Of a stretch of 64,000 bases of DNA, positions 17,640-26,002 are shown piece after piece (the first letter of the stretch is position 1; each line of letters starts with the position of its first letter). Both the position numbers and the translations under genes were made by a program. The stretch is from contig NZ_JAIETD010000028.1 of NCBI RefSeq assembly GCF_019745455.1, positions 175,192 to 239,191 on the forward strand. Direction: 5' to 3'. The DNA is from Methylobacterium sp. (GTDB lineage: Bacteria > Pseudomonadota > Alphaproteobacteria > Rhizobiales > Beijerinckiaceae). The notes beneath the pieces were generated by a model. That model searched no databases. It saw only the letters and a list, made by a program, of their open reading frames with translations, and had not been told where the DNA came from.

Positions 17640-18502
17640 AACCTCTCCCCGTCCGAATGATGGGATGAACTCATGCCCGCATCCTGATCCAGATCTCGTC
17701 GGCTCAATAGCGCATCCCAGCGCGGCGCCCTATCGATCGGGGAGAAATCGCCGCCTGCGACGCGCGATGCCACCGACCGGATCGCGCCGCAGGCCGCCCG
17801 CGTGAACGCACCGCCGAGGCTGATGCGACGGACGCCTGCACCGGCAATCTGCTCGAAGGACAGACCTGACGCCCCGAGGCCCAGCACATGGTTGAAGGGC
17901 GCTCGAACCGCTGCACAGAGAGCGGTCAGCGCCTCCAAGCTTGGCACGCCGGGCGCGTAGACGACTTCGGCCCCGGTTCTCTCGAAGGCGGTGAGCCGGC
18001 GGATCGCCTCGTCGAGATCGTAGTGACCTCCCAGCAAGCCGTCGGCGCGGGCGGTCAGCACGACGTCATGGCGCCGGGCGGCCTCGCTGGCGGCGCCCAC
18101 CCGTTCCAAGGCGGAATGAAAATCTCGGACCGGAGCGGGGCCGAGCGGCCAGCTATCCTCGATCGAAACCCCGGCGAGGCCGGCTTCGGCTGCGAGCCGG
18201 ATGGTCTCGGCGATACCCTCGGGCGTGTCGGCATAGCCGTCCTCGAGGTCGGCGGTGACGGGCAGGTCGGTGCAGGCCGCGACGCGCTCGGCATAGGCCA
18301 GGACATCATCGCGGGAGAGCTGTCCGGCCCCATCCTGTCTGCCGGTGGAGAAGGCGTAGCCTGACGAGGTGGTCGCCAGCGCCTCGAAGCCCGACGCGGC
18401 GAGGAGTCGTGCGCTCAGGGCGTCCCAGGGGTTCGGGACGATGAAGCAGCCCTCGCGGTGGAGGTCGCGAAAACGGGCGACCTTGTCGTCTTGTGTGATC
18501 AT
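17636..18502 (-). CDS. Isocitrate lyase / PEP mutase superfamily protein
   Basis: A 288-residue TIM-barrel protein. FIVPNPWDALSARLLAASGFEAL near the start, the ATTSSGYAFSTG segment, VTADLEDGYAD (metal-binding acidic residues), AGVSIEDS and LTARAD are the superfamily's conserved strands. Members include 2-methylisocitrate lyase, oxaloacetate decarboxylase and phosphonate enzymes; the KKCGH-type loop of true isocitrate lyases is not present, so an uncharacterised subgroup is likely. It sits between pyrB (20 bases upstream) and pyrC' (4-base overlap), an unexpected place for this enzyme. ATG 18502 begins MITQDDKV, fitting the family. Confidence 0.85.
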   Translation of the reverse strand: MITQDDKVARFRDLHREGCFIVPNPWDALSARLLAASGFEALATTSSGYAFSTGRQDGAGQLSRDDVLAYAERVAACTDLPVTADLEDGYADTPEGIAETIRLAAEAGLAGVSIEDSWPLGPAPVRDFHSALERVGAASEAARRHDVVLTARADGLLGGHYDLDEAIRRLTAFERTGAEVVYAPGVPSLEALTALCAAVRAPFNHVLGLGASGLSFEQIAGAGVRRISLGGAFTRAACGAIRSVASRVAGGDFSPIDRAPRWDALLSRRDLDQDAGMSSSHHSDGERL

Positions 18503-18522
18503 GGCCGACTGCCTCCGATGCG

Positions 18523-19470
18523 TCACGCGTTCGGCAGGTGCATCGCCAATGCCTCCAGCACCGCCATGCGCACGGCGACGCCCATCTCGACCTGCTCGCG
18601 GATCAGTGATTGCGCCCCGTCTGCGATGTCGGAGGCGATCTCGACCCCGCGGTTCATCGGGCCTGGATGCATCACCAACGCGTCGGGTGCGGCGAGGGAC
18701 AGCTTCTCGGCGTCGAGGCCGAAATAGCGGAAATACTCCTTCACGCTCGGCACGAAGGAGCCGTTCATGCGCTCGCGCTGCAGGCGCAGCATCATGACGA
18801 TGTCGCAGCCGGCGAGCCCTTTTCGCATGTCGGTGAAGACCTCGACGCCGAACCGCCCGATGCCGGTGGGCAGGAGCGTCGAGGGGCCGATCACCCGGAC
18901 CCTCGCGCCGAGCGCCTGCAGCAGGATGATGTTGGAGCGCGCGACGCGGCTGTGCAGGACGTCGCCGCAGATCGCGACGGTGAGACCCTCGATCCGGCCC
19001 TTGTTGCGCCGGATGGTGAGCGCGTCGAGAAGCGCCTGGGTCGGGTGCTCGTGCGCGCCGTCGCCGGCATTGACCACGGCGCAATCGACCTTGCGGGCGA
19101 GGAGATGGACGGCGCCCGCCGAATGGTGGCGCACCACGATGATGTCGGGATGCATGGCATTGAGGGTCGCGGCGGTGTCGATCAGGGTCTCGCCCTTCTT
19201 CACCGAGGACGAGGCCACCGACATGTTCATGACGTCGGCCCCTAACCGCTTTCCGGCGAGCTCGAACGAGGATTGCGTGCGCGTCGAGGGCTCGAAGAAC
19301 AGGTTGATCTGCGTGCGGCCCCGCAGCACGCTGCGCTTCTTCTCGACCTGACGCGACAAGGCGACGGCATCGTCCGCCCGCGTCAGCAGAGCCTCGATGT
19401 CGGGCCGAGAAAGCCCCTCGATCCCGAGGAGATGGCGGTGGGGGAAGGTGGGCGCTGCGGGTGTGCTCAT
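18523..19470 (-). CDS. pyrB: Aspartate carbamoyltransferase, catalytic subunit
   Basis: A 315-residue PyrB that makes N-carbamoyl-L-aspartate from carbamoyl phosphate and aspartate in pyrimidine synthesis. The carbamoyl-phosphate motif [13 protein letters not shown], the HPTQALLDA segment, [16 protein letters not shown] and MHPGPMNRG are intact. No PyrI regulatory chain gene is nearby; instead a dead dihydroorotase (PyrC') follows, the arrangement of DHO-associated ATCases. ATG 19470 was chosen because the extra 22 codons upstream lack family resemblance. Confidence 0.96.
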   Translation of the reverse strand: MSTPAAPTFPHRHLLGIEGLSRPDIEALLTRADDAVALSRQVEKKRSVLRGRTQINLFFEPSTRTQSSFELAGKRLGADVMNMSVASSSVKKGETLIDTAATLNAMHPDIIVVRHHSAGAVHLLARKVDCAVVNAGDGAHEHPTQALLDALTIRRNKGRIEGLTVAICGDVLHSRVARSNIILLQALGARVRVIGPSTLLPTGIGRFGVEVFTDMRKGLAGCDIVMMLRLQRERMNGSFVPSVKEYFRYFGLDAEKLSLAAPDALVMHPGPMNRGVEIASDIADGAQSLIREQVEMGVAVRMAVLEALAMHLPNA

Positions 19471-19682
19471 GGTGAGCGTCAGCGCTACAGGGCGTGCGCG
19501 GCAGCCGCAAGACGAGCTGGCGAGCAGCGCCGCCATTTGACATCGCGCAACCCTTCACCCACTTCATCGCGGCGCAAGGGCCTCGCGACAGGGGCGCCGC
19601 GCCTCCCCGCACAACCTGTTTCGGTCCTCGATCGGCCGACTCCTTGCCCGCGGGAAGACCTGACGAGAGGCTGAAGCCGCAC

Positions 19683-22370
19683 ATGAAAGTCGTCGTCGTC
19701 GAGTCGCCGGCCAAGGCCAAGACGATCAACAAATATCTCGGCCGCGACTACGAGGTGCTGGCCTCCTTCGGCCATATCCGCGACCTGCCGGCCAAGGACG
19801 GCTCGGTCGATCCGGAGGCCGATTTCCGCATGCTGTGGGAGCTCGACGAGCGCGGCTCGAAACGCGTCTCCGAGATCGTGAAGGCGCTGAAAGGCGCCGA
19901 CGGACTGATTCTCGCCACCGACCCGGATCGCGAGGGCGAGGCGATCTCCTGGCACGTGGTCGAGGCGCTCAATGCTCGCCGCGCCCTCAAGGGCATGCCG
20001 ATCGAGCGGGTGACCTTCAACGCCATCACCAAGGCCGCGGTCGACACCGCGATGCGCCAGCCCCGCCAGATCGACCAGGCGCTGGTCGACGCCTACCTCG
20101 CGCGGCGTGCCCTCGACTACCTCGTCGGCTTCAATCTCTCGCCGGTGCTGTGGCGCAAGCTCCCGGGCGCGAAATCCGCCGGCCGGGTCCAGTCGGTGGC
20201 CCTGCGCCTCGTCTGCGAGCGCGAGCGCGAGATCGAGAGCTTCAAGCCCCGCGAATACTGGACGCTGATCGCCACCCTGGTGACGGCCGAGGGCGCCGTG
20301 TTCGAGGCCCGCCTCGTCGGTGCGGACGGCAAGAAGATCCAGCGCCTCGATGTCGGCACCGGCGACGAGGCCGCCGCGTTCAAGCGCGACCTCGAACTGG
20401 CGACGTTCCAGGTGGCGTCCGTCGAGGCCAAGCCCGCCAAGCGCCACCCCTCCCCGCCCTTCACCACCTCGACGCTGCAGCAGGAAGCCTCGCGAAAGCT
20501 CGGGATGGCCCCGGCCCAGACCATGCGGGCGGCGCAGAAGCTCTACGAGGGCGTCGAGATCGGCGGCGAGACGGTGGGACTCATCACCTATATGCGGACC
20601 GACGGCGTCGACATGGCGCCCGAGGCCATCGCGGACGCCCGCCGGGTCATCGGCAAGGAATACGGCGACCGCTACGTCCCGAGCGTGCCGCGCAAGTACA
20701 GTGCCAAGGCCAAGAACGCGCAGGAGGCCCACGAGGCCGTGCGCCCGACCGACATGAGCCGGCTGCCCAAGACCGTCGCCCGCTCGGTCGATGCCGAGCA
20801 GGCGCGGCTCTACGAGCTGATCTGGACCCGCACGGTGGCGAGCCAGATGGAATCGGCCGAGCTCGAGCGCACGACGGTGGACATCGTCGCTGCGGTCGGA
20901 CCGCGCAAGCTGGAGCTGCGCGCCACCGGGCAGGTCGTGAAGTTCGACGGCTTCCTCACCCTCTACCAGGAGGGCAAGGACGACGAGGAAGATGAAGACT
21001 CGAAGCGCCTCCCGCCGATGAAGGCCGGCGACGCGCTGAAGCGCGAGCGTATCGCCTCGACCCAGCATTTCACCGAGCCGCCGCCGCGCTTCTCGGAAGC
21101 CAGCCTCGTCAAGCGCATGGAGGAGCTCGGCATCGGCCGTCCCTCGACCTACGCGGCGATCCTTCAGACTCTTCGCGATAGGGAGTATGTCAGGATCGAC
21201 AAGAAGCGGCTCGTGGCCGAGGACAAGGGCCGCCTCGTCACCGGCTTCCTCGAGAGCTTCTTCAAGCGCTACGTCGAGTACGATTTCACCGCCGACCTGG
21301 AGGGTCAGCTCGACCGGGTCTCCAACGCCGAGATCGACTGGCGCGAGGTTCTGCGCGACTTCTGGCGCGACTTCTCGGCAGCCATCGGCGGAACGAAGGA
21401 GTTGCGCGTCGCCGAGGTGCTGGAGGCGCTGAACGACCTCCTCGGCGCCCACATCTTCCCCGAGAAGGCCGATGGCTCGAACCCGCGCACCTGCCCGACC
21501 TGCGGCTCGGGGCAGCTCTCGCTCAAGCTCGGCAAGTTCGGCGCCTTCGTCGGCTGCTCGAACTATCCCGAGTGCAAGTACACCCGCCAGCTCGCCGCTT
21601 CGGGCGTCGAGGGCGAAGGCGACGGCTCCTCGGAGAACGGAGGTCAGCCCGGAACCCGCGTGCTCGGCAACGATCCCGTCACCGGCCTGCCCGTCACCCT
21701 GCGCGATGGCCGCTTCGGTCCCTTCGTCCAGCTCGGCGAGGCCTCGACCGAGAAGGATGCGGCCAAGCCCAAGCGCTCGTCGCTGCCCAAGGGCCTGAGC
21801 CCGTCCGCGGTGGATCTGGAGAAGGCGCTGGCGCTTCTCGCCCTCCCCCGCGAAGTGGCGCGCCATCCCGAGACCGGCGAGCCGATCCTGGCCAATCTCG
21901 GCCGGTTCGGACCCTACGTGCAGCACGGAAAGATGTACGCCAATCTCGGCCGCGACGACGACGTGCTGGAGATCGGCGCCAACCGCGCCATCGACCTCAT
22001 CGTGGCCAAGGAGCAGGGCGGCGGACGCCGCGGCCCCGCTTCCGACCCCGGCCGCTCCCTCGGCGCCCATCCGGAGACCGGCAAGCCGATCGTGGTCAAG
22101 TCCGGCAAGTACGGCCCCTACGTCACCGACGGAACCACCAACGCGACCCTGCCGAAGACCCTCTCGGCCGACGACATCGCCCTGCCCCAGGCCCTCGAGC
22201 TGATCGCCGCCCGCGAGGCGGCGGGAGGCACGAAGAAGAAGGCTCCCGCCCGCAAGGCGGCCGCGAAGAAGCCGGCGGCCAAACCCGCCGCCAAGGCCAA
22301 GGCGAAGGCCGGGACCGAGGCGGCTGCGAAACCGGCGGCCAAGAAGCCCGCCGCGCGCAAGAAGGCTTGA
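19683..22370 (+). CDS. topA: DNA topoisomerase I
   Basis: An 895-residue type IA topoisomerase that relaxes negative supercoils. It begins with the Toprim strand VVVESPAKAKTI and has DPDREGEAISWH, the catalytic Tyr in LITYMRTDG (about residue 303) and RPSTYAAI. One four-cysteine zinc finger (CPTCGSG...GCSNYPEC, about 605-632) is followed by repeated TopoI C-terminal modules (GRFGPFVQLG, GRFGPYVQHG, GKYGPYVTDG). The last ~45 residues are an unstructured Lys/Ala-rich tail (KKAPARKAA...), likely to bind DNA. ATG 19683 is the only start that gives MKVVVVESP. Confidence 0.97.
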   Translation: MKVVVVESPAKAKTINKYLGRDYEVLASFGHIRDLPAKDGSVDPEADFRMLWELDERGSKRVSEIVKALKGADGLILATDPDREGEAISWHVVEALNARRALKGMPIERVTFNAITKAAVDTAMRQPRQIDQALVDAYLARRALDYLVGFNLSPVLWRKLPGAKSAGRVQSVALRLVCEREREIESFKPREYWTLIATLVTAEGAVFEARLVGADGKKIQRLDVGTGDEAAAFKRDLELATFQVASVEAKPAKRHPSPPFTTSTLQQEASRKLGMAPAQTMRAAQKLYEGVEIGGETVGLITYMRTDGVDMAPEAIADARRVIGKEYGDRYVPSVPRKYSAKAKNAQEAHEAVRPTDMSRLPKTVARSVDAEQARLYELIWTRTVASQMESAELERTTVDIVAAVGPRKLELRATGQVVKFDGFLTLYQEGKDDEEDEDSKRLPPMKAGDALKRERIASTQHFTEPPPRFSEASLVKRMEELGIGRPSTYAAILQTLRDREYVRIDKKRLVAEDKGRLVTGFLESFFKRYVEYDFTADLEGQLDRVSNAEIDWREVLRDFWRDFSAAIGGTKELRVAEVLEALNDLLGAHIFPEKADGSNPRTCPTCGSGQLSLKLGKFGAFVGCSNYPECKYTRQLAASGVEGEGDGSSENGGQPGTRVLGNDPVTGLPVTLRDGRFGPFVQLGEASTEKDAAKPKRSSLPKGLSPSAVDLEKALALLALPREVARHPETGEPILANLGRFGPYVQHGKMYANLGRDDDVLEIGANRAIDLIVAKEQGGGRRGPASDPGRSLGAHPETGKPIVVKSGKYGPYVTDGTTNATLPKTLSADDIALPQALELIAAREAAGGTKKKAPARKAAAKKPAAKPAAKAKAKAGTEAAAKPAAKKPAARKKA

Positions 22371-22437
22371 GCGGGACCGTCGATCCCGATAACCGCCGAG
22401 ATGCCTCTCCCCCATTGCGGGGACGGAGAGGCAGCAC

Positions 22438-22863
22438 TCACCCTGCCGGTCGGGCGGCAACCCCGAGCCGAGCCGCGATGTATCGGCGCTCCTGGGTCAA
22501 CCCGCCGAAGCCGTAGGCGTCGGCCGAGACCTCGTCGACATGGACATAGCTCTCGGGATGAAGGTCGCCGAGAAGATCGGCCATCCCCGAGAAGATGTCG
22601 GCGATGAAGGCCTCCTTCTCGTTCTTGGTGTTTGTGCCGTCGACGACCTTGATCTCGACCCAGACGCTCGACCTGCCCTGCGCGGCGAGCGACGGGCCGC
22701 CGACGAACCAATGGGCGGGATCGACCCGCTGGACCGCGACGGCGGTCAGTTCCGGCTTCTTGCCGAGGCGATGCGTCGAGGCGCCGGTGGCGACGGCGGC
22801 GATCCGCTCCTCCAGATCGGGAATGGGATCCCGGGGCGCGACGAGGACGGTGATGATGGGCAT
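22438..22863 (-). CDS. Tautomerase-family protein
   Basis: A 141-residue protein of the tautomerase/MIF superfamily. After Met removal Pro-1 is exposed (MPIITVLV), the catalytic base of the family, and the second beta-alpha-beta unit has KNEKEAFIADIFSGMADLLG followed by YVHVDEVSADAYGFGG. Length suggests a fused double unit or a longer subgroup. It faces topA convergently and is divergent from a LysR regulator 102 bases away, which may control it. Substrate unknown. Confidence 0.8.
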   Translation of the reverse strand: MPIITVLVAPRDPIPDLEERIAAVATGASTHRLGKKPELTAVAVQRVDPAHWFVGGPSLAAQGRSSVWVEIKVVDGTNTKNEKEAFIADIFSGMADLLGDLHPESYVHVDEVSADAYGFGGLTQERRYIAARLGVAARPAG

Positions 22864-22919
22864 GAAGGAGCTCCGTTCGATGGGGCAGACACCCTTATCG
22901 CTCGCGGTCGCCCATGAGA

Positions 22920-22940
22920 GAAACGAGTTCTTGACGTTTC
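22920..22940. promoter_or_regulatory. Inverted repeat between tautomerase and LysR genes
   Basis: GAAACG and its complement CGTTTC are separated by 9 bases (22920-22925 and 22935-22940) in the short divergent spacer, the usual place for a LysR operator. The right arm overlaps a TTGACG sequence that could be a -35 element for the LysR gene. Assignment is by position and symmetry only. Confidence 0.35.
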
Positions 22941-22965
22941 AGAGATTTGCGACTCACATCATGTT

Positions 22966-23805
22966 ATGCGCAGTCTCGACCTCGATCAGCTCCGCGCCTT
23001 CGTGGTGGCCGCCGACCTTCGCAGCTTCACGGCGGCCGGCGCCTGTATCGGCGCCACGCAATCGGCCGTCTCGCTTCGGATCGCGAAGCTGGAGGACCGG
23101 GTCGGACGGCGCCTGATGGCTCGCACGCCACGCTCGGTCGGCCTCACGCCGGACGGTACGCGGCTGCTGTCCCATGCGCGCGCCATCCTGGCAGCGCATG
23201 ACCGGGCTTTGGTGGAGCTCGAAAGCGGAGAGGCGCGCGCGCCGATTCGGCTCGCGATCAGTGACCATGCCGCCGGCAACCGCCTCGCTACGGCGCTCGC
23301 AGGCCTGCGCCTCGCCCTGCCGCTGCTGATCCCGGAGGTGTCCGTCGGCCTCTCGACCGCGATGCGCGAAGCTTATGACCGGGAAGACGCGGATGCGGCC
23401 ATCGTTCGGCAGGAGACCGGGCGCCGCGACGGTACGATCCTGTTCGACGATCCCCTTGCCTGGGCGGTAGCGCCCGGCCTCGACTGGAACGAAGGCGACC
23501 CTGTCCCGCTCGTTGCCCTGCACGGGCCCTGTGGCGTCAAGGCTTCCTCGATCCAAGCCCTCGACGCCGCGGGATTGCCGTGGCGCTATGCATTCCTCGG
23601 CGGCTCCGTTTCCGCTCTCCAGGCTGCCGTACAGGCGGGTCTGGGCATCGCCGCCTTCGGGCGCCGGCACCTGCCGGGGGGCTGTGCCTCCCCGGACAGA
23701 GACCTCCCACACCTGCCGACCGGTCAGGTCGTCCTGCACAGCCGCCTCGACGGACCGACGCGCAGGATCCTGGCGGCGGCCTTCGCTGCCGCCGGTGAGC
23801 GCTGA
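22966..23805 (+). CDS. LysR-family transcriptional regulator
   Basis: A 279-residue regulator. The N-terminal helix-turn-helix is complete (LDQLRAFVVAADLRSFTAAG...ATQSAVSLRIAKLEDRVGRRLMAR, residues ~6-58) and is followed by the linker helix and a two-lobed effector domain that is slightly shorter than usual. It is divergent from the tautomerase gene, the classical arrangement in which the regulator controls its neighbour and itself. The effector is unknown. Confidence 0.9.
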   Translation: MRSLDLDQLRAFVVAADLRSFTAAGACIGATQSAVSLRIAKLEDRVGRRLMARTPRSVGLTPDGTRLLSHARAILAAHDRALVELESGEARAPIRLAISDHAAGNRLATALAGLRLALPLLIPEVSVGLSTAMREAYDREDADAAIVRQETGRRDGTILFDDPLAWAVAPGLDWNEGDPVPLVALHGPCGVKASSIQALDAAGLPWRYAFLGGSVSALQAAVQAGLGIAAFGRRHLPGGCASPDRDLPHLPTGQVVLHSRLDGPTRRILAAAFAAAGER

Positions 23806-23862
23806 CGCACACGGATCGCAGGCAAAGTGAGCGATCGATGAGATAACGCTTGCCCGCAGCGC

Positions 23863-23903
23863 GAAGTCCCGCTTACTTTGCGATGCAAAGTAAGCGGGAC
23901 TTC
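23863..23903. promoter_or_regulatory. 41-bp perfect palindrome, probable operator
   Basis: Two perfect 19-base arms (GAAGTCCCGCTTACTTTGC and its exact complement) flank the three bases GAT, ending three bases before the ATG at 23907. The core ACTTTGC-GAT-GCAAAGT recurs in a degenerate form at 24905-24923 at the start of the prenyltransferase gene (ACTTTGTGATGCAAAGCAAG). A winged-helix regulator is encoded in the same three-gene set, so autoregulation is likely. No T run follows, so a terminator is unlikely. Confidence 0.7.
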
Positions 23904-23906
23904 TCC

Positions 23907-24518
23907 ATGTCCGATCTCGACAAGGCCTTGGCCGACATCGTGGCGATCCGCAGCCAGATCGCCCGCGCCAGCGCGTTCCAGGGCTATGGGCCGGCGGCGC
24001 TCGCGGCCACCGGCGGTCTCGCCCTTCTGACCGCCCTCGCCCAGCATGCCTGGCTCGACGGGGCGGCGCCGGAACCCGTCGCTTTCCTGCTGACCTGGGT
24101 CGCCGTCGCCTTCGTCTCCTCGGCGATCATCGGCGCCGAGATGCTGGCGCGCTCGCGCCGGCACCATTCGGGTCTCGCCGACGCGATGATCCTCAACGCC
24201 GTGGAGCAGTTCCTGCCGGCCGGTGCGGTCGGCGCTCTCCTCGCCCTCGTGATGGGGCGGGTGTCTCCCGAGAACCTCTGGATGATGCCGGGCCTCTGGC
24301 AGATCCTGGTCAGCCTCGGCATCTTCGCCTCGCTACGTTCGCTACCGCGAGGCGTCGTCCTGGCTGGCGCCTGGTACCTCGTCGCAGGACTCGTCGTGCT
24401 GATGGTGGGAAGCGAGACGCACGTCCTCTCGCCCTGGGCCATGGGCCTGCCCTTCACCATCGGCCAGTTCCTCCTCGCCGCGATCCTGCAGCGCGCCTCG
24501 GGAGAAAAAGATGCCTGA
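23907..24518 (+). CDS. Integral membrane protein next to a winged-helix regulator
   Basis: A 203-residue protein: a short N-terminal soluble helix (MSDLDKALADIVAIRSQIARA) and then about five to six hydrophobic segments to the end. No family recognised. ATG 23907 has a purine stretch (GCGGGA) upstream; an in-frame ATG at 23883 lies inside the palindrome and would give MQSKRDFS first, notably like the MQSK start of the prenyltransferase gene downstream. The gene overlaps the next start by eight bases, so it is coupled to the regulator. It may be a membrane partner whose level the regulator controls; this is inference. Confidence 0.7.
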   Translation: MSDLDKALADIVAIRSQIARASAFQGYGPAALAATGGLALLTALAQHAWLDGAAPEPVAFLLTWVAVAFVSSAIIGAEMLARSRRHHSGLADAMILNAVEQFLPAGAVGALLALVMGRVSPENLWMMPGLWQILVSLGIFASLRSLPRGVVLAGAWYLVAGLVVLMVGSETHVLSPWAMGLPFTIGQFLLAAILQRASGEKDA

Positions 24519-24876
24519 GTCCCAGGATGCTCCCTTCGCTTATGAGGGCCTCGACCGGGTGATCCATGAGAAGGCCCGCCTCGGCCTCCTCACCTCGCTG
24601 ATGGCCGCGGAGAAGGGCCTCCTTTTCGGCGACCTGAAGCAGCTCTGCGGCCTCACCGACGGCAATCTCAGCCGCCACCTGCAAGTGCTTCAGGAGGCCG
24701 GCCTCGTGGAGATCCGCAAGGGACATGAGGGCACCCGGCCGCAGACCACCTGCCGCCTGACGCCGGCCGGCCGGACACGCTTCCTCGATTATCTCGGCGT
24801 TCTCGAACAGGTCGTGCGCGATGCCGCCAAGGCGGCGCAGGGCGCACCCCTCCCCCTCGTCACCCGCCCTGCCTGA
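24511..24876 (+). CDS. Winged-helix transcriptional regulator
   Basis: A 121-residue single-domain regulator of the winged-helix type (HTH_34/ArsR-like). DRVIHEKARLGLLTSLM opens the domain; LLFGDLKQLCGLTDGNLSRHLQVLQEAGLVEIRKG is the helix-turn-helix; the wing contains TTCRLTPAGRTRF. It carries no metal-binding cysteine pair of the ArsR kind. The gene overlaps the membrane-protein gene by eight bases and is followed by uppS after 36 bases. The palindrome before the first gene and its partial copy at the uppS start are the obvious candidate targets. Confidence 0.88.
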   Translation: MPESQDAPFAYEGLDRVIHEKARLGLLTSLMAAEKGLLFGDLKQLCGLTDGNLSRHLQVLQEAGLVEIRKGHEGTRPQTTCRLTPAGRTRFLDYLGVLEQVVRDAAKAAQGAPLPLVTRPA

Positions 24877-24904
24877 ACCCACCGGCCCCTTTCTTTGTGA
24901 AGGA

Positions 24905-24923
24905 ACTTTGTGATGCAAAGCAA
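24905..24923. promoter_or_regulatory. Second, degenerate copy of the palindromic operator
   Basis: ACTTTGTGATGCAAAGCAAG matches the core of the 41-bp palindrome (ACTTTGCGATGCAAAGTAAG) at 18 of 20 positions. It covers the uppS start codon itself, so a bound repressor would block both transcription and access to the start region. The symmetric part is CTTTG-TGATG-CAAAG. Confidence 0.55.
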
Positions 24924-25620
24924 GCAGCTGCCCGGCCTGCATGTCGGGATCATCATGGACGGCAACGGCCGCTGGGCGTCCGCACGCGGCATGCCCCGGG
25001 CGCTGGGCCACAAGGCAGGCATCGAGGCGATCCGGCGGGTGGTCGAGGCATCGCCGGGAGCGGGGATCGGCACCCTCACCCTCTATGCTTTCTCCTGCGA
25101 CAATTGGAGCAGGCCCGAACCCGAGGTCTCAGCCCTGATGGGCCTGATGCGGCTCTACCTTCGCAACGAAATCGGCCGCCTCGCCGAGAGCGGCGTGCGG
25201 CTCAGCGTGATCGGCCGCCGCGACCGCCTGCCCGACGGCCTCGCCGCCGCCATCGCCCGGGCGGAGGCCGCCACCGCGCAAGGCGAAAGGCTACATCTGA
25301 GGATCGCCGTCGATTACTCCGCCCGCGAGGCGATCCTGCAGGCGGCGCGCTGGGCTCAAGGCTGCGAACCACTCACCCGCGAGGCGTTCTCCATGCTGAT
25401 CAGCGGCGGCACGCCGGATGTCGACCTCGTGATCCGCACGAGCGGCGAGCAGCGGCTCTCCGACTTTCTCCTATGGGAGAGCGCCTACGCCGAGTTCCAC
25501 TTCACCGACCGGCTCTGGCCTGATTTCGACTCTGATGCCCTCGCAGAGGCGATGACCGTCTTCCGCGCCCGGCACAGGCGGTTCGGCGGCCTGACCGGCT
25601 CAGCAGCAGTCGCCGCCTGA
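24913..25620 (+). CDS. Undecaprenyl diphosphate synthase-family cis-prenyltransferase
   Basis: A 235-residue cis-prenyltransferase. The catalytic Asp and phosphate site are in [12 protein letters not shown] (residues ~12-23), [16 protein letters not shown] is the second region and [27 protein letters not shown] the third; all are standard. Length is typical of bacterial UppS. It is not in the frr-uppS-cdsA cluster where the essential copy normally lies, so it is probably a second enzyme with another chain length or use. ATG 24913 follows a GAAGGA ribosome binding site and lies inside the operator-like repeat; GTG 24910 is the alternative. Confidence 0.9.
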   Translation: MQSKQLPGLHVGIIMDGNGRWASARGMPRALGHKAGIEAIRRVVEASPGAGIGTLTLYAFSCDNWSRPEPEVSALMGLMRLYLRNEIGRLAESGVRLSVIGRRDRLPDGLAAAIARAEAATAQGERLHLRIAVDYSAREAILQAARWAQGCEPLTREAFSMLISGGTPDVDLVIRTSGEQRLSDFLLWESAYAEFHFTDRLWPDFDSDALAEAMTVFRARHRRFGGLTGSAAVAA

Positions 25621-25680
25621 CCGTCAATCGGCTACCGCGAGAACGGTGCCCGGAACATTCATGCGATCTGGGTTTTCGGT

Positions 25681-25881
25681 CTAGCCCATCATCAGAAAGG
25701 CGCCGTAGCTCGCGGCGAAGCCGGACAGGGAGACGGCGGATAAAGTCAGGAAACGGCGCGGTCCGCCGTAGCGGTGATCGTCCTGAATCTCGTCCACCGG
25801 AGCGAAGGCGTGGCCGGCGGCCTGTGCGGCGCGCAGGAGATCGTCGTGACGGGTGAGGCCGAATTCCGTCGACGGTGCCAT
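25681..25881 (-). CDS. Small single-span membrane protein
   Basis: A 66-residue protein with a soluble N-terminal half (STEFGLTRHDDLLRAAQAAGHAF) and one C-terminal membrane segment (residues ~47-66, ending SYGAFLMMG). ATG 25881 has GGAGG five bases upstream; the longer frame to 25950 would run over the Pho-box-like site before phoX and lacks such a site. No family recognised. Divergent from phoX. Confidence 0.55.
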   Translation of the reverse strand: MAPSTEFGLTRHDDLLRAAQAAGHAFAPVDEIQDDHRYGGPRRFLTLSAVSLSGFAASYGAFLMMG

Positions 25882-25943
25882 GCCATCCTCCCCACGCGCC
25901 GGGCGATCTACAGGCAAGACGCGGCAGGTTTGGGTTTTGTTCC

Positions 25944-25961
25944 CCGTCATCGCGCTGCCAT
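25944..25961 (+). promoter_or_regulatory. Pho-box-like direct repeat upstream of phoX
   Basis: CCGTCAT and CTGCCAT, each six of seven bases identical to the PhoB half-site CTGTCAT, are separated by exactly four bases (CGCG), the spacing of a canonical Pho box. It ends 41 bases before the phoX start codon. Together with the nature of the gene this supports PhoB control, though the AT-rich spacer of the classical site is missing. Confidence 0.5.
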
Positions 25962-26002
25962 CGTGGCAAGGTACGTCGCAGATCGTTCACTGAGATGAGA
26001 CC

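Noticed and set aside
19485..22460. 991-codon minus-strand frame
   Set aside because: Antisense of topA.
23863..23903. Reading the 41-bp palindrome as a terminator of the LysR gene
   Set aside because: No T run follows, it abuts the next start codon, and its core is repeated at a second start region, which fits an operator.
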